From assembly GCA_963851095.1 (NCBI GenBank), contig CAWKOX010000033.1:62001-126000 (forward strand): a DNA stretch of 64,000 nt, given 5' to 3'. The translations under genes were made by a program, and so were the position numbers. The notes beneath the pieces were generated by a model. That model did not search any database. It saw only the letters and a program-made list of their open reading frames with translations, and was not told where the DNA came from. Origin of the DNA: Oleispira sp963851095. GTDB lineage: Bacteria; Pseudomonadota; Gammaproteobacteria; Pseudomonadales; Oceanobacteraceae. This document shows, piece after piece, positions 50,688 to 59,766 of this stretch; position 1 is the stretch's first letter; the number at the start of each line of letters is the position of its first letter.

Positions 50688-51034
50688 TAAAATAACGGAA
50701 TAAACATTTTTAGAATAAATTTAATTCTATAGACGGACTTGAGCGGAGTTTCGCTCAGAAGCGGGGGAGGATAGGAGAAGTTCTCCAGTAGCAGTATTTT
50801 GTAACCTTAATCATAACTAAACCAAAAATTTAATCATTAATAATGTATTAACCATACCTCAAATAATTATATAAGCAACTGATTAGACAGATTTTTAGTT
50901 TAACAGCGAAATTTTATGCTCCATTAAGTGAGTTTATCTACTTTTAATTCACTACGTTATAAGCGTGGAAGGATAGCTAAGTTGAACTACACTATGACTA
51001 AACGAATATTATCGGCGATAATTGGGGCACAGTA
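50688..51034. other. Intergenic region with two hairpins
   Basis: The 347 bases between the Gre-like gene and the cyclase hold no gene. GAGCG/CGCTC (50741-50756) and the palindrome GGAGAA-G-TTCTCC (50774-50786) stand close together, flanking a purine-rich AGCGGGGGAGG. They could be a small RNA or a leader of the cyclase transcript. No known c-di-GMP riboswitch pattern was evident. Confidence 0.35.
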
Positions 51035-52225
51035 ATGAACATAGAGAAGATCCTAGGAGTTGATTCTGAATCACCGCACATTAGTCAATTCTTTGCTGTT
51101 TTTAAGGATCTGGATAAAGAAAATGCTTTTCGACAGGAGGTGTTGCCCAGACAGTGTCGCTTAGTGTTTAGGCTTTGTGCTTTCGTTACTATAGCGATGC
51201 CCATTTTTATGCTTTCGGATTATATGATTGTAAAGCCAGCGCCTTGGAGTACCTTCTTACTGGCACAGAGACTGATCCAAATCACGGTATGTATTATCTT
51301 CTTGTTAATGATTTCACGAATCCGCAGTCATACTTCTTACGACACGCTGGTATTTAGTACGTTATTAATAATTTTTATTATTCTCGAACTGGGCTCATTT
51401 ACCTTTCACGATGATTATGCGCTATATGCTCTATTCGATATCATCATTATGATCTGTTTATATGCCTCTGGAATACTGACTGTAAAGTTATCTTTAATTG
51501 TATGTGTATACCATGCCTTCATCGCTATTATCATTGTGTTATCAGTAAAGGAGCTAAATGTTCATAGCCAAATAATGATGGTACTAGGATACAGTTTGGG
51601 GAATGGTGCTGGAATACTTTTAGCCATTGCTCAACATAAAAATTCTCGTAAGCAATTTTTATTGCAGAACTCCTTACAAGATAAAACACTACAGCTTAAA
51701 CAGTTTGCTTATCGTGATTCGTTAACAAATGCATTAAATAGAAGATCTTTTCAAGATCATTTTCAAGATATCGAGAAAATGGCTGTGCGACTGAGGATGA
51801 GTGATAAAAATATGTTTTTAATCGCCGCCGATATCGATTATTTTAAATCAATTAACGACAACCTTGGTCATGATGTGGGTGATAAGGTTTTGGTAGCGTT
51901 TGTTAACCTAGTAGAGTCTAACATTCGTCCGGTAGATAAAATTTATAGATTTGGTGGTGAAGAATTTATGATTGTAATACAAGAATGTGTGGAGAATATT
52001 GCAGTTCAAAGAATAAAACAGATAATGCAGTTACTCAATGACGGTAAACTTGGGGTTCAGGAGCTGAACCATCCAGTGACTTGCAGTTTTGGTATTACTC
52101 CTATTCTCGCTATTGATACGGTAGATTCGGTTTGTATTCGTGCAGATGAAGCACTCTATACTGCAAAAAACAGCGGCCGCAATCAGTATATTCTTGATCG
52201 CGGCCTTGAAAAAAATTCTCAGTAA
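51035..52225 (+). CDS. Membrane diguanylate cyclase
   Basis: A 396-residue protein with six hydrophobic helices (about residues 45-200) and a C-terminal GGDEF domain. The cyclase part has YRDSLTNALNRRSFQDHF, ADIDYFKSINDNLGHDVGD and the active loop RFGGEEF; RPVD at the right distance upstream is an I-site (RxxD). The sensor is unlike the MASE2 cyclase at 30888. It makes c-di-GMP at the inner membrane. Single gene; start ATG follows GGGGCACAGTA. Confidence 0.88.
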   Translation: MNIEKILGVDSESPHISQFFAVFKDLDKENAFRQEVLPRQCRLVFRLCAFVTIAMPIFMLSDYMIVKPAPWSTFLLAQRLIQITVCIIFLLMISRIRSHTSYDTLVFSTLLIIFIILELGSFTFHDDYALYALFDIIIMICLYASGILTVKLSLIVCVYHAFIAIIIVLSVKELNVHSQIMMVLGYSLGNGAGILLAIAQHKNSRKQFLLQNSLQDKTLQLKQFAYRDSLTNALNRRSFQDHFQDIEKMAVRLRMSDKNMFLIAADIDYFKSINDNLGHDVGDKVLVAFVNLVESNIRPVDKIYRFGGEEFMIVIQECVENIAVQRIKQIMQLLNDGKLGVQELNHPVTCSFGITPILAIDTVDSVCIRADEALYTAKNSGRNQYILDRGLEKNSQ

Positions 52226-52255
52226 GAAAACTTAAACAAAGCTATAGGCAGTTGA

Positions 52256-53848
52256 CTATTTTTTTGGCGTAGAATTACGGATTAAGTAATCAAAGGCTCC
52301 TAAACTGGCTTTTGACCCTTCGCCCATGGCGATGATGATCTGTTTATAAGGAACAGTAGTCACATCACCTGCAGCAAAGATACCTGGCAATGATGTTTCG
52401 CCTTTAGCGGATACTTCAATTTCACCGCGTGGGGATAATTCGATACCAGAATCCTTTAGGAATTCGCTGTTTGGCACTAAACCAATTTGTACGAATATGC
52501 CCGCCAGTTCAATTGTCTTTATCTCATCGGTTGCACGGTCTTTGTAGTTTAATGCGGTTACGCGAGTACCGTCACCAATCACTTCCGTAGTCTGTGCTTC
52601 TTTAATGATTTCGATGTTGCCCATACTTTGTGCTTTATTAACCAATACTTGGTCGGCGCGCAGCGTATCGGCAAACTCTAATACCGTTACATGTTCTACT
52701 AAACCGGCTAAATCAATCGCCGCTTCAATACCCGAGTTACCTCCACCAATAACCGCAACGCGCTTACCTTTAAACAAAGGGCCGTCACAGTGTGGGCAGT
52801 AAGCCACGCCCTTGTTACGGTACTCTTGCTCGCCCGGTACGTTCATTTCTCTCCAGCGTGCGCCGGTAGATAAAATAACGCTGCGGCTTTTTAAGGTTGC
52901 GCCACTTTCTAAATGCACGTGAATGTAACCGTCTTCAGTTTTTTCAGCGTCAACAATGTTATCGGCTTTTTGCTCGCTCATTATGTCGACGTTGTATTCT
53001 TTAACATGTTCTTCAAGCGCCGCGGCTAGCTTTGGACCTTCGGTTTCTTTGACTGAAATAAAGTTTTCAATCGACATCGTGTCCATCACCTGACCACCAA
53101 AACGATCGGCAATAATACCCGTACGAATGCCTTTACGAGCGGCGTAGATCGCAGCAGATGCACCCGCAGGGCCACCACCAACAACGAATACTTCGTATGG
53201 CGCTTTTTCATTCAATGCGGCTGGCTTCTTTTTTCGCTGCACCGAGTCTCCAAATTTCAAGGCTACTTTCTTCAAAATTTCAGTTAATGAAATGCGGCCT
53301 TGCGTGAATATTTCACCATTTAAGAAAACACTCGGTACGGCCATAATGTTGCGTTCTGCGACTTCGTCTTGGAAAGCAGCGCCGTCGATCATGGTGGTTT
53401 TAATCTTTGGATTAATCGCCGCCATCATGTTCAAGGCTTGCACAACGTCTGGGCAGTTTTGGCAGCTTAGTGAAATAAATACTTCAAAGTCCATGTCGCC
53501 ATCAAGGTTTGCAATTTGCTCTATAACGTCAGCTTCTAACTTTATTGGGTGGCCACCACTGTGTAGCAGAGCCAATACTAATGACGTGAATTCGTGACCC
53601 ATCGGTAAACCGGCAAAACCTATTGCTGTTTTTTTGGTTGGGTTCACAACCTGCATAATAGGCTTACGGGCACTGGCGCTTTGATCTTCGATCACTTTTA
53701 CTTTGTCATTCAGTGATGCAATGTCATTGGCAAGCGCTTGTAGCTTGTTTGAGGTATCACTGTCGTCAAGACTAAGAACCAAATGTACGTCGGTTTTTAA
53801 GTTTTCTAAATAGGCTTTTAACTGGTCTTTCATTGCTTGATCTAACAT
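52256..53848 (-). CDS. ahpF: Alkyl hydroperoxide reductase subunit F
   Basis: A 530-residue NADH:peroxiredoxin oxidoreductase. The N-terminal domain is a tandem thioredoxin fold with CQNC; the main part is thioredoxin-reductase-like with GGGPAGASAAIYAARKG (FAD), the redox pair in YCPHCDG and GGGNSGIEAAIDLAG (NADH). It reduces AhpC so that the pair destroys peroxides. Start at 53848, behind GGAAGGT; five extra in-frame codons from 53863 are unlikely. It is downstream of ahpC on the same strand, with a terminator-like hairpin in between. Confidence 0.95.
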   Translation of the reverse strand: MLDQAMKDQLKAYLENLKTDVHLVLSLDDSDTSNKLQALANDIASLNDKVKVIEDQSASARKPIMQVVNPTKKTAIGFAGLPMGHEFTSLVLALLHSGGHPIKLEADVIEQIANLDGDMDFEVFISLSCQNCPDVVQALNMMAAINPKIKTTMIDGAAFQDEVAERNIMAVPSVFLNGEIFTQGRISLTEILKKVALKFGDSVQRKKKPAALNEKAPYEVFVVGGGPAGASAAIYAARKGIRTGIIADRFGGQVMDTMSIENFISVKETEGPKLAAALEEHVKEYNVDIMSEQKADNIVDAEKTEDGYIHVHLESGATLKSRSVILSTGARWREMNVPGEQEYRNKGVAYCPHCDGPLFKGKRVAVIGGGNSGIEAAIDLAGLVEHVTVLEFADTLRADQVLVNKAQSMGNIEIIKEAQTTEVIGDGTRVTALNYKDRATDEIKTIELAGIFVQIGLVPNSEFLKDSGIELSPRGEIEVSAKGETSLPGIFAAGDVTTVPYKQIIIAMGEGSKASLGAFDYLIRNSTPKK

Positions 53849-53992
53849 AGCGATACCTTCCAATTCTGTAATGTTTTAAATTTTTAATTAAATAATTTTC
53901 TACGCAATATAAGATGGATGCGTATGGAAATAAGTCTCTCCTTAATTGGAGGCCAAATAGACGTAGATATTTTTTTGAGCTTTTTGTTTCTA

Positions 53993-54023
53993 AATGCCCA
54001 CTGCTAAGAAAGCAGTGGGCATT
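53993..54023. terminator. Hairpin between ahpC and ahpF
   Basis: AATGCCCACTGCT (53993-54005) pairs perfectly with AGCAGTGGGCATT (54011-54023) around AAGAA. It lies in the path from ahpC into ahpF and would make ahpC the more abundant transcript. Confidence 0.8.
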
Positions 54024-54091
54024 GTTTTACTAATCTAAAATCAAGACCTCAGCCTAGCGATTTAGATTTTGTTAACCTTGAACTTGTTAAC

Positions 54092-54649
54092 TTAGATCTT
54101 ACCAACAAGGTCTAAAGAGGGTGCTAGCGTTGCTTCACCTTCTTTCCATGCTGCTGGGCAGACTTCACCTGGGTTAGCGGCAACATATTGTGCTGCTTTT
54201 ACTTTGCGCATTAGGTCTTCAGCGTCACGGCCAATACCTTCTGCAGTGATTTCCATTGCCTGGATAACACCTTGTGGGTCAACCAAGAACGTTGCACGGT
54301 CTGCAAGGCCTTGGCCTTCACGCATCACACCGAAGTTGTTAGTGATGTTGCCAGTTTGGTCGCCTACCATGAAGTAGTTGATCTTACCGATTGTTTCAGA
54401 GCTGTCGTGCCATGCTTTGTGAGTGAAGTGAGTATCTGTTGAAACAGAGAATACTTCTACGCCACGCTTCTGTAGCTCTTCATAATGGTCAGCAACGTCG
54501 CCTAGCTCAGTAGGGCATACGAAAGTGAAGTCTGCTGGGTAGAAGAAAAATACAGCCCACTTACCTAGTACATCTTTTTCAGAAATTTCTACGAACTCGC
54601 CCTGTTTAAAAGCGGTTGCGTTAAAAGGTTTGATTTCAGTATTAATCAT
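54092..54649 (-). CDS. ahpC: Alkyl hydroperoxide reductase subunit C (2-Cys peroxiredoxin)
   Basis: A 185-residue peroxiredoxin that reduces hydrogen peroxide and organic peroxides. The peroxidatic Cys is C45 in FTFVCPTEL, preceded by FFYPADF. The resolving Cys is C164 in GEVCPAAW. Length and ends fit AhpC. Reduced by AhpF, whose gene lies 243 bases downstream. A possible OxyR half-operator sits about 120 bases upstream of its start. Confidence 0.96.
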   Translation of the reverse strand: MINTEIKPFNATAFKQGEFVEISEKDVLGKWAVFFFYPADFTFVCPTELGDVADHYEELQKRGVEVFSVSTDTHFTHKAWHDSSETIGKINYFMVGDQTGNITNNFGVMREGQGLADRATFLVDPQGVIQAMEITAEGIGRDAEDLMRKVKAAQYVAANPGEVCPAAWKEGEATLAPSLDLVGKI

Positions 54650-54768
54650 TGTGTATTCCTACTTAAATTATGGTGGTTATGTGTTTTGGTTGGCTTCTTG
54701 TGAATCCATGCGATACATAATGACTGAAACAATGTCATAGTAATAATTATTAATATTTATGAGCTTTG

Positions 54769-54783
54769 ATAGTAAAACTCTAT
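54769..54783. promoter_or_regulatory. Candidate OxyR tetranucleotide pair
   Basis: ATAG-N7-CTAT is the spacing of OxyR contact tetranucleotides. It lies between the divergent ahpC and chemoreceptor genes. Only one of the two expected pairs is clear, so this is tentative. Confidence 0.3.
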
Positions 54784-54923
54784 GGTTTAATTGTTGATTT
54801 TTATATGTCCTGTCTTTGCTGTCATCACTAGGTGCTATTTAGGCCAAAATGCGCAAAAGCATAAATAACACTGAATTTATTTCTACACTAAAAGGTAATC
54901 TTGAATTTTCGGAGTTACCCATC

Positions 54924-56789
54924 ATGAAATTTGCCCACAAAGTCACTATTGCGGCAAGCCTAATTTTAATCTTATCTTTAGGGTTTTTATCGAGTTATCA
55001 GTACTTCCAAGTTAAAACTGAAATTAATAATCAGGTTAATTCCAGCACGGAAGAGATCGTTACTTCGCTTAGTAATAATGTTGTGGATGTGATGGCAACT
55101 AAAGCCGATTTGACGGCTTATGCAATCAGTCTGATTGGCAATGACTTGTCTGATGAACATGTTGTGAGTGTGCTTAATCAGCCAATAATTAAGAAACATT
55201 TTTTGTTAGCTGGGATTGGCTTGGAAAATGGCCATTTCATCGGTAATGATCCTAGCTGGCAACCTTCCAATTATGACCCCAGAAAACGTATGTGGTATCA
55301 AGAAGCCAAAAAGCAGAATCGGCTATTATTTACTGCGCCATACGCAGATGCCGCTTCCGGTGAAATTATGGTTTCAGTGGCTGCGCCTTTAATGATTAAT
55401 GGTGAGTTTAAAGGTGCGCTATTTACTGATGTGAGTTTGAAAGGCTTGGCTGATATTAGTAACAGCGTTGATTTATTCGGCGCTGGTTATGCATTTATAG
55501 TGGGTAAAGATGGAAATTTTATTGCTCATCCTAAAGCCAATTACAATGGTAAGCCCATGTCTCAGGTATTCGATAGTGATGTCACTTTGACCGCAGGCAT
55601 GACTCATACAGAAATAGAAAACGATAATAATCTATTAATTTTTAGCCCTCTAGAAAGTCTAGATTGGTATTTAGGCATTGTGCTTAACGAGGATATAATT
55701 TTTGCGCCTGTTACTAAGTTGCGTCAGGATGCAGTTATGTATTCGATATTGGCGTTGATTATTGCCGTATTTTCTTTAGGCGCAATAATCAAACAACTTA
55801 TGTTGCCTTTAAAAATTCTTAATGATGCAATGAAGGATGTTGCTACGGGACAGGGTGATTTAACACGCCGATTGAACACCAATACCGATGCTGAGTTTTC
55901 TAGCCTCGCGAAAAGCTTTAATACTTTCTCTGAAAAACTGCAAACTATGATTACTGAGGTCAAGGTCATTGGTACCAGTATGATGCTGAGCACAGACCAA
56001 ACGGCTCAAGGAGCTAGCATTGCGACAGAGGCAATGGAGCAACAGAATAAGGAAGTTGAACAATTAGCGACTGCAATGAATGAAATGGCGAGTACAGCAC
56101 TTGAGGTTGCTAGTAATGCGCAAAGTGCTGCGAGTGCGGTGCAAAATGCAGATAAAGCTGTGTTAGAGGGAGTCGATGCTATAAATGAAACAACCCAAAT
56201 TATTACTCAATTATCCGGTCAAATAGATGAGGCTGTTATTGCTGTACAAGAGCTTGAAAGTGATACTGCGAGTATTGAGTCTATTTTAGGCGTGATAACC
56301 GGTATTGCAGAGCAAACTAATCTGTTAGCTCTAAATGCTGCAATTGAAGCAGCTCGAGCTGGAGAAATGGGGCGTGGTTTTGCGGTGGTCGCCGATGAAG
56401 TCAGAAACTTAGCGGCAAGAACTCAAGAGTCGACATCGGAGATTCGGAATAAGATAGAAAAGTTACAAACGGGTGTGACTGCGGTTGTAAATGTTATGGA
56501 TAATAGTAAGCAAATAACAACGATAACGGTCGAAAAATCACAGCAAGCGAACGCAACGAATGAGCTAATCAGTGAAAGTATTCGTCAAATCACTGATATG
56601 AATTTACAGATTGCGAGTGCGGCTGAGGAGCAAAGTCAGGTTGCTGAAGAGATGAACCGAAATACGTCTAATATTCGCGATTTATCTCAGAAGGTTATGG
56701 ATAACGCAGGACAAACAAACAAGGCAATGAAAGCACAGGTGATTCAAGTCGGTAACCAAGAAACTATTTTAGGGCAATTTATCGTATAA
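54924..56789 (+). CDS. Methyl-accepting chemotaxis protein with a dCache sensor
   Basis: A 621-residue transmembrane chemoreceptor. The N-terminal helix is followed by a periplasmic dCache_1 domain with YDPRKRMWYQEA, APYADAASGEIMVSV and LFTDVSL, then a second helix, HAMP (LPLKILNDAMKDVATGQGDLTRRL) and the signalling hairpin with EQTNLLALNAAIEAARAGE. The Tyr, Arg, Trp, Tyr, Asp set is the published signature of amino-acid-binding dCache domains, so it probably senses amino acids, like PctA of Pseudomonas. I start at 54924, behind CGGAGTT, since MKFAHKVT.. matches family N-termini; ATG 54849 adds 25 residues. No C-terminal pentapeptide. Confidence 0.88.
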   Translation: MKFAHKVTIAASLILILSLGFLSSYQYFQVKTEINNQVNSSTEEIVTSLSNNVVDVMATKADLTAYAISLIGNDLSDEHVVSVLNQPIIKKHFLLAGIGLENGHFIGNDPSWQPSNYDPRKRMWYQEAKKQNRLLFTAPYADAASGEIMVSVAAPLMINGEFKGALFTDVSLKGLADISNSVDLFGAGYAFIVGKDGNFIAHPKANYNGKPMSQVFDSDVTLTAGMTHTEIENDNNLLIFSPLESLDWYLGIVLNEDIIFAPVTKLRQDAVMYSILALIIAVFSLGAIIKQLMLPLKILNDAMKDVATGQGDLTRRLNTNTDAEFSSLAKSFNTFSEKLQTMITEVKVIGTSMMLSTDQTAQGASIATEAMEQQNKEVEQLATAMNEMASTALEVASNAQSAASAVQNADKAVLEGVDAINETTQIITQLSGQIDEAVIAVQELESDTASIESILGVITGIAEQTNLLALNAAIEAARAGEMGRGFAVVADEVRNLAARTQESTSEIRNKIEKLQTGVTAVVNVMDNSKQITTITVEKSQQANATNELISESIRQITDMNLQIASAAEEQSQVAEEMNRNTSNIRDLSQKVMDNAGQTNKAMKAQVIQVGNQETILGQFIV

Positions 56790-56953
56790 TCATACAATCA
56801 ATTATTTAAAATTTAAGTGGGATTAATATAGATTATTCTTACTTAAATTTAAGTATTTACCTATTTCTTGTTAGTCATGCGGTTCTAGTATCTCATTGTT
56901 TCATCTCTGAAACATACTTTTTTACATCCATTTGTTGTTTAATACTTCCATTT

Positions 56954-56967
56954 TAAGACGATCGGTC
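56954..56967. promoter_or_regulatory. TetR operator, copy 1
   Basis: TAAGACGATCGGTC, nearly palindromic (GAC-GATC-GGTC), lies 13 bases before the TetR start. The same 14 bases recur at 57664 before the reductase gene, so it is the probable binding site of this regulator. Confidence 0.75.
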
Positions 56968-56980
56968 ATAAAGTAATTAC

Positions 56981-57583
56981 ATGAGCAGATTAAAACGTAG
57001 TGAGCAGACCAGAGAAGCTTTAATTGAGGCCGGAATCGCGCAACTTTCTGAACATGGTTATCACGGTACTGGTATCAAGCAGATCTTGGATGAAGTAAGC
57101 GTTCCTAAGGGATCGTTTTATAACTTTTTTGACAGTAAAGAGGCTTTTGTGGCTGAAGTTATTGGTCACTATAGCTGCAATTTGTTGAGCCAATTAAACG
57201 AGTTTATGGAAGGGGAAGGCAAATGCCTAAGCCCAGTTGAGCAGCTTAGGTCGATTTATCGCTATAGCCTTAAACAGTACGAGAGCCATGAGTTCAAGAA
57301 ATCCTGTTTAGTCGGTTCTATAGCCACCGAAATTTCCGCTGAAAGCGAAATGTGTCGAATAGAGTTAGAGCGTGCGATGAAGAAGTGGCTGAAATTTTTC
57401 AGTGCTATTTTTACTGAAGCGCAAACTCAACAACTAGTACGCGATGATATTAGCCCAGCCGATATGGCTGCGGTGTATTGGGCCGCTTGGGAAGGGGCAT
57501 TAATTAAAATGAAAATGTCAGCGGATACCAAGCCGGTTAAAAAGATTATGGAATTGATGATTGAGACGTTATTGAAGAAATAA
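56981..57583 (+). CDS. TetR family regulator (NemR-like)
   Basis: A 200-residue repressor. The N-terminal HTH is TREALIEAGIAQLSEHGYHGTGIKQILDEVSVPKGSFYNFFDSKEAF. The C-terminal core has FKKSCLVGSIATEIS; the Cys at 109 corresponds to the redox-sensing Cys region of E. coli NemR (GCLxG), which controls an Old Yellow Enzyme gene. Here an Old Yellow Enzyme gene follows, and both share the operator. So electrophiles probably modify the repressor and release the reductase. A terminator lies between the two genes, so each has its own promoter. Confidence 0.85.
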   Translation: MSRLKRSEQTREALIEAGIAQLSEHGYHGTGIKQILDEVSVPKGSFYNFFDSKEAFVAEVIGHYSCNLLSQLNEFMEGEGKCLSPVEQLRSIYRYSLKQYESHEFKKSCLVGSIATEISAESEMCRIELERAMKKWLKFFSAIFTEAQTQQLVRDDISPADMAAVYWAAWEGALIKMKMSADTKPVKKIMELMIETLLKK

Positions 57584-57627
57584 TTCAGTATCTATCATTT
57601 AGGTATTCATGATGGATAGCATTTAAA

Positions 57628-57652
57628 GAAGCACACTCATTGTGCTTTTTTT
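57628..57652 (+). terminator. Terminator after the TetR gene
   Basis: AGCACA (57630-57635) pairs with TGTGCT (57641-57646) around CTCAT, followed by TTTTTTATAA. Confidence 0.75.
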
Positions 57653-57663
57653 ATAATTAGTAT

Positions 57664-57679
57664 TAAGACGATCGGTCTA
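57664..57679. promoter_or_regulatory. TetR operator, copy 2
   Basis: TAAGACGATCGGTCTA repeats the 14 bases at 56954 exactly and extends the palindrome by two. It lies about 50 bases before the reductase ATG, in the promoter region. Confidence 0.75.
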
Positions 57680-57729
57680 GTTTGGTCGTTATGCACAACA
57701 CACAATAAAGAATACAAAGGGGTTTCAGT

Positions 57730-58956
57730 ATGAAAACAGTACTAGGTTCTAGTTTTACTTTAAAAAATGGTCAAGAAATTAAAAACCGTTTATTTAAATC
57801 TGCGATGAGTGAGCAATTGGGGCTGCGTGATCATAATCCAAAGCCCGGTTTGGCGAAGTTATATGGCCGCTGGGCTGATGGTGGTATTGGTTTGTCTATG
57901 ACGGGCAATATCATGATTGATCGTGGTGCTTTGGGCGAGCCTAAAAATGTTGTGTTAGATGAGCGAAGTGATTTGACCGAATTCAAAAAATGGGCAACAG
58001 CCGGTAAGAAAAACGGTTCTCACATTTGGACTCAGCTTAATCATCCCGGTAAGCAAATTCCCAACTTTATTGTTGATGTGCCTGTTGCTCCTTCTGCGAT
58101 CGCATTAACGCGTGGTTTAGAAAAAGGTTTTAATAAGCCTCGTGCACTTTTAGAAGAAGAGATTCTAGTTATAATTAAAAAATTCGCCACCAGTGCAAGG
58201 CTAGCAAAAGAAGCCGGTTTTACTGGGGTGCAGATTCATGGTGCTCATGGTTATTTAGTCAGCCAATTTTTATCACCGCGCCATAATCAGCGTGATGATC
58301 AGTGGGGCGGTTCATTAGAAAACCGTATGCGTTTTGTATTGTCTATTTATACTGCTATTCGTGAACAAGTAGGCGCTGATTTCCCGATCGGTATTAAGCT
58401 GAACTCAGCTGATTTTATGAAAGGGGGTTTTACAGAAGAAGACTCAATGCAAGTCGTGAAGACACTTGCGGATGCGGGTATTGATTTAATTGAAATCTCG
58501 GGTGGATCTTATGAGAACCCATCAATGATGGGCAGTGATGCTAAAAAGTCGACTGTTCAGCGTGAAGCATATTTCTTAGATTATGCCGAGAAAGTACGTT
58601 CGTTAGTGGATACACCGCTGGTAGTTACCGGAGGTTTCCGTTCGGCAAAAGCTATGCAAGAAGCATTGGATACTGGTGCGACAGATTTTATTGGTATTGC
58701 TCGCACCACCTGTGTTGATCCTGATTTTCCTAATAAATTGATTGCTGATGTTAATTATAAACATCAATTGAAGGTATTAACGACCGGTAAGCCCGCCATT
58801 GATAAAATGGCCATGTTGGAAATTACTTGGTATGAAGCTCAGCTAGCACGTATGGCTAAGGGAAAAAAACCTAAGGCAAATTTAAGTGAATGGAGCGTAT
58901 TCTTTGGTACATTATTTAATGCGGGCATTTATGCATTTAGAAAGCGTCGTGCATAA
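57730..58956 (+). CDS. Old Yellow Enzyme family NADH:flavin oxidoreductase
   Basis: A 408-residue FMN-binding TIM-barrel reductase of activated alkenes. It has NRLFKSAMSE, WTQLNHPGKQ, FTGVQIHGAHGYLVSQFLSPRHNQR and DDQWGGSLENRMRF, the signature of the YqjM/bacterial-NADH-oxidase-like branch. The His pair of the active site is in HGAHGYL. A C-terminal extension of about 40 residues ends in a basic helix (GIYAFRKRR). Role: detoxify electrophiles such as quinones, enones or nitro compounds. Induction by the adjacent TetR protein is likely. Start ATG after AAAGGGG. Confidence 0.87.
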   Translation: MKTVLGSSFTLKNGQEIKNRLFKSAMSEQLGLRDHNPKPGLAKLYGRWADGGIGLSMTGNIMIDRGALGEPKNVVLDERSDLTEFKKWATAGKKNGSHIWTQLNHPGKQIPNFIVDVPVAPSAIALTRGLEKGFNKPRALLEEEILVIIKKFATSARLAKEAGFTGVQIHGAHGYLVSQFLSPRHNQRDDQWGGSLENRMRFVLSIYTAIREQVGADFPIGIKLNSADFMKGGFTEEDSMQVVKTLADAGIDLIEISGGSYENPSMMGSDAKKSTVQREAYFLDYAEKVRSLVDTPLVVTGGFRSAKAMQEALDTGATDFIGIARTTCVDPDFPNKLIADVNYKHQLKVLTTGKPAIDKMAMLEITWYEAQLARMAKGKKPKANLSEWSVFFGTLFNAGIYAFRKRRA

Positions 58957-59170
58957 GTTTTAAAGCACAGAATTAGGTTCCTCAAGGCTATTCGTGACCA
59001 AAAACTAATTGTACTTGAGGGTCTATCTTCTGTTAACCCCCCCTTTATTATCGGCTAAACGCGGGTGTGATTTTGTTGCAGCCATAGGTGCTTAGTGTCG
59101 AAAAGGGGTTAATTTAAGCTCCTTTAACCATTACTTATGACCGACAAATGAATGCTTTAGTTTAGGATCT
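58957..59170. other. Gene-free region after the reductase
   Basis: No gene is visible. TTAACCCC (59033-59040) and GGGGTTAA (59105-59112) form an inverted repeat, and CCTCAAG/CTTGAGG another. They may end the reductase transcript. Confidence 0.35.
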
Positions 59171-59629
59171 TTATGTTTGGTATTGTTTAACTTTAGAATC
59201 TTCATAATGAAAGTATGTGTCTTGATCATTGCCATCGGCAAAAACTCTGCAAATCTCTGAAGGTTGATCTTGCAGCGCTGTTAGGTTTTTAGCTTGATTA
59301 AATTTACAAGAATGATCTGTAATATGACCATTTGATAGGCTTTTCCAGCAAGTACCGCTGATAAAAGAAAACGGTTTATAGCCTGTGCTTGGTTTGCACA
59401 AGGGGTTGTTGTCGACGTGTTCGTAACTTCCTCACATCATTTCAGGATGGTTAGCGATCGATTGAATAATATGCATGCCTGCTAGATCTAATGTGACATT
59501 TTTCAATGTCTTTGGTTTTCCATCTGCATTAGTAACTGCTAGGTCTTTTGTTATGCTGACGTATCGATCTTTTTCACTAGAGGTCAATACTTTTCATGCC
59601 ATGTTGATCACAGATAACATCATTTTCAT
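59171..59629 (-). pseudogene. Gene with two in-frame TGA codons
   Basis: From ATG 59629, with GGAGAG about 5 bases upstream, one frame runs 152 codons to TAG-type end at 59171, interrupted only by two TGA codons (after INMA and after NHPEMM). Both lie where Trp is natural: EMM-(W)-GSYEHVDNNPLC looks like the HPEMxWxTFEH motif seen in some cytochrome-related proteins. The rest reads VLTSSEKDRYVSITKDLA, KTLKNVTLDLAGMHIIQSIA, and ends in a Lys-rich tail with several Cys. Two TGG-to-TGA changes make it a pseudogene. Other genes here use TGA as stop (e.g. 46874), so recoding is unlikely. Confidence 0.65.
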
Positions 59630-59662
59630 AATCTCTCCATGACGTGATTCATAATGCTGGTT

Positions 59663-59683
59663 GAACCCGCTTCCTGCGGGTTC
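59663..59683. terminator. Hairpin after the unknown gene at 59767
   Basis: GAACCCGC pairs perfectly with GCGGGTTC around TTCCT. It sits between two leftward genes; there is no T-run. Confidence 0.45.
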
Positions 59684-59766
59684 GATAAGGCATCACATAA
59701 GCACATTTCATTTTGTTGACGGTAATATCGCAAAAGAAAATTTTAGTATTATTTTTTACAATAGAA

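Noticed and set aside
50741..50786. c-di-GMP riboswitch before the cyclase gene
   Set aside because: Hairpins are present but the known GEMM core pattern was not seen.
59171..59629. TGA read as Trp or selenocysteine
   Set aside because: Other genes here end in TGA (for example at 46874 and 38309), and no selenocysteine element was evident; decay is simpler.
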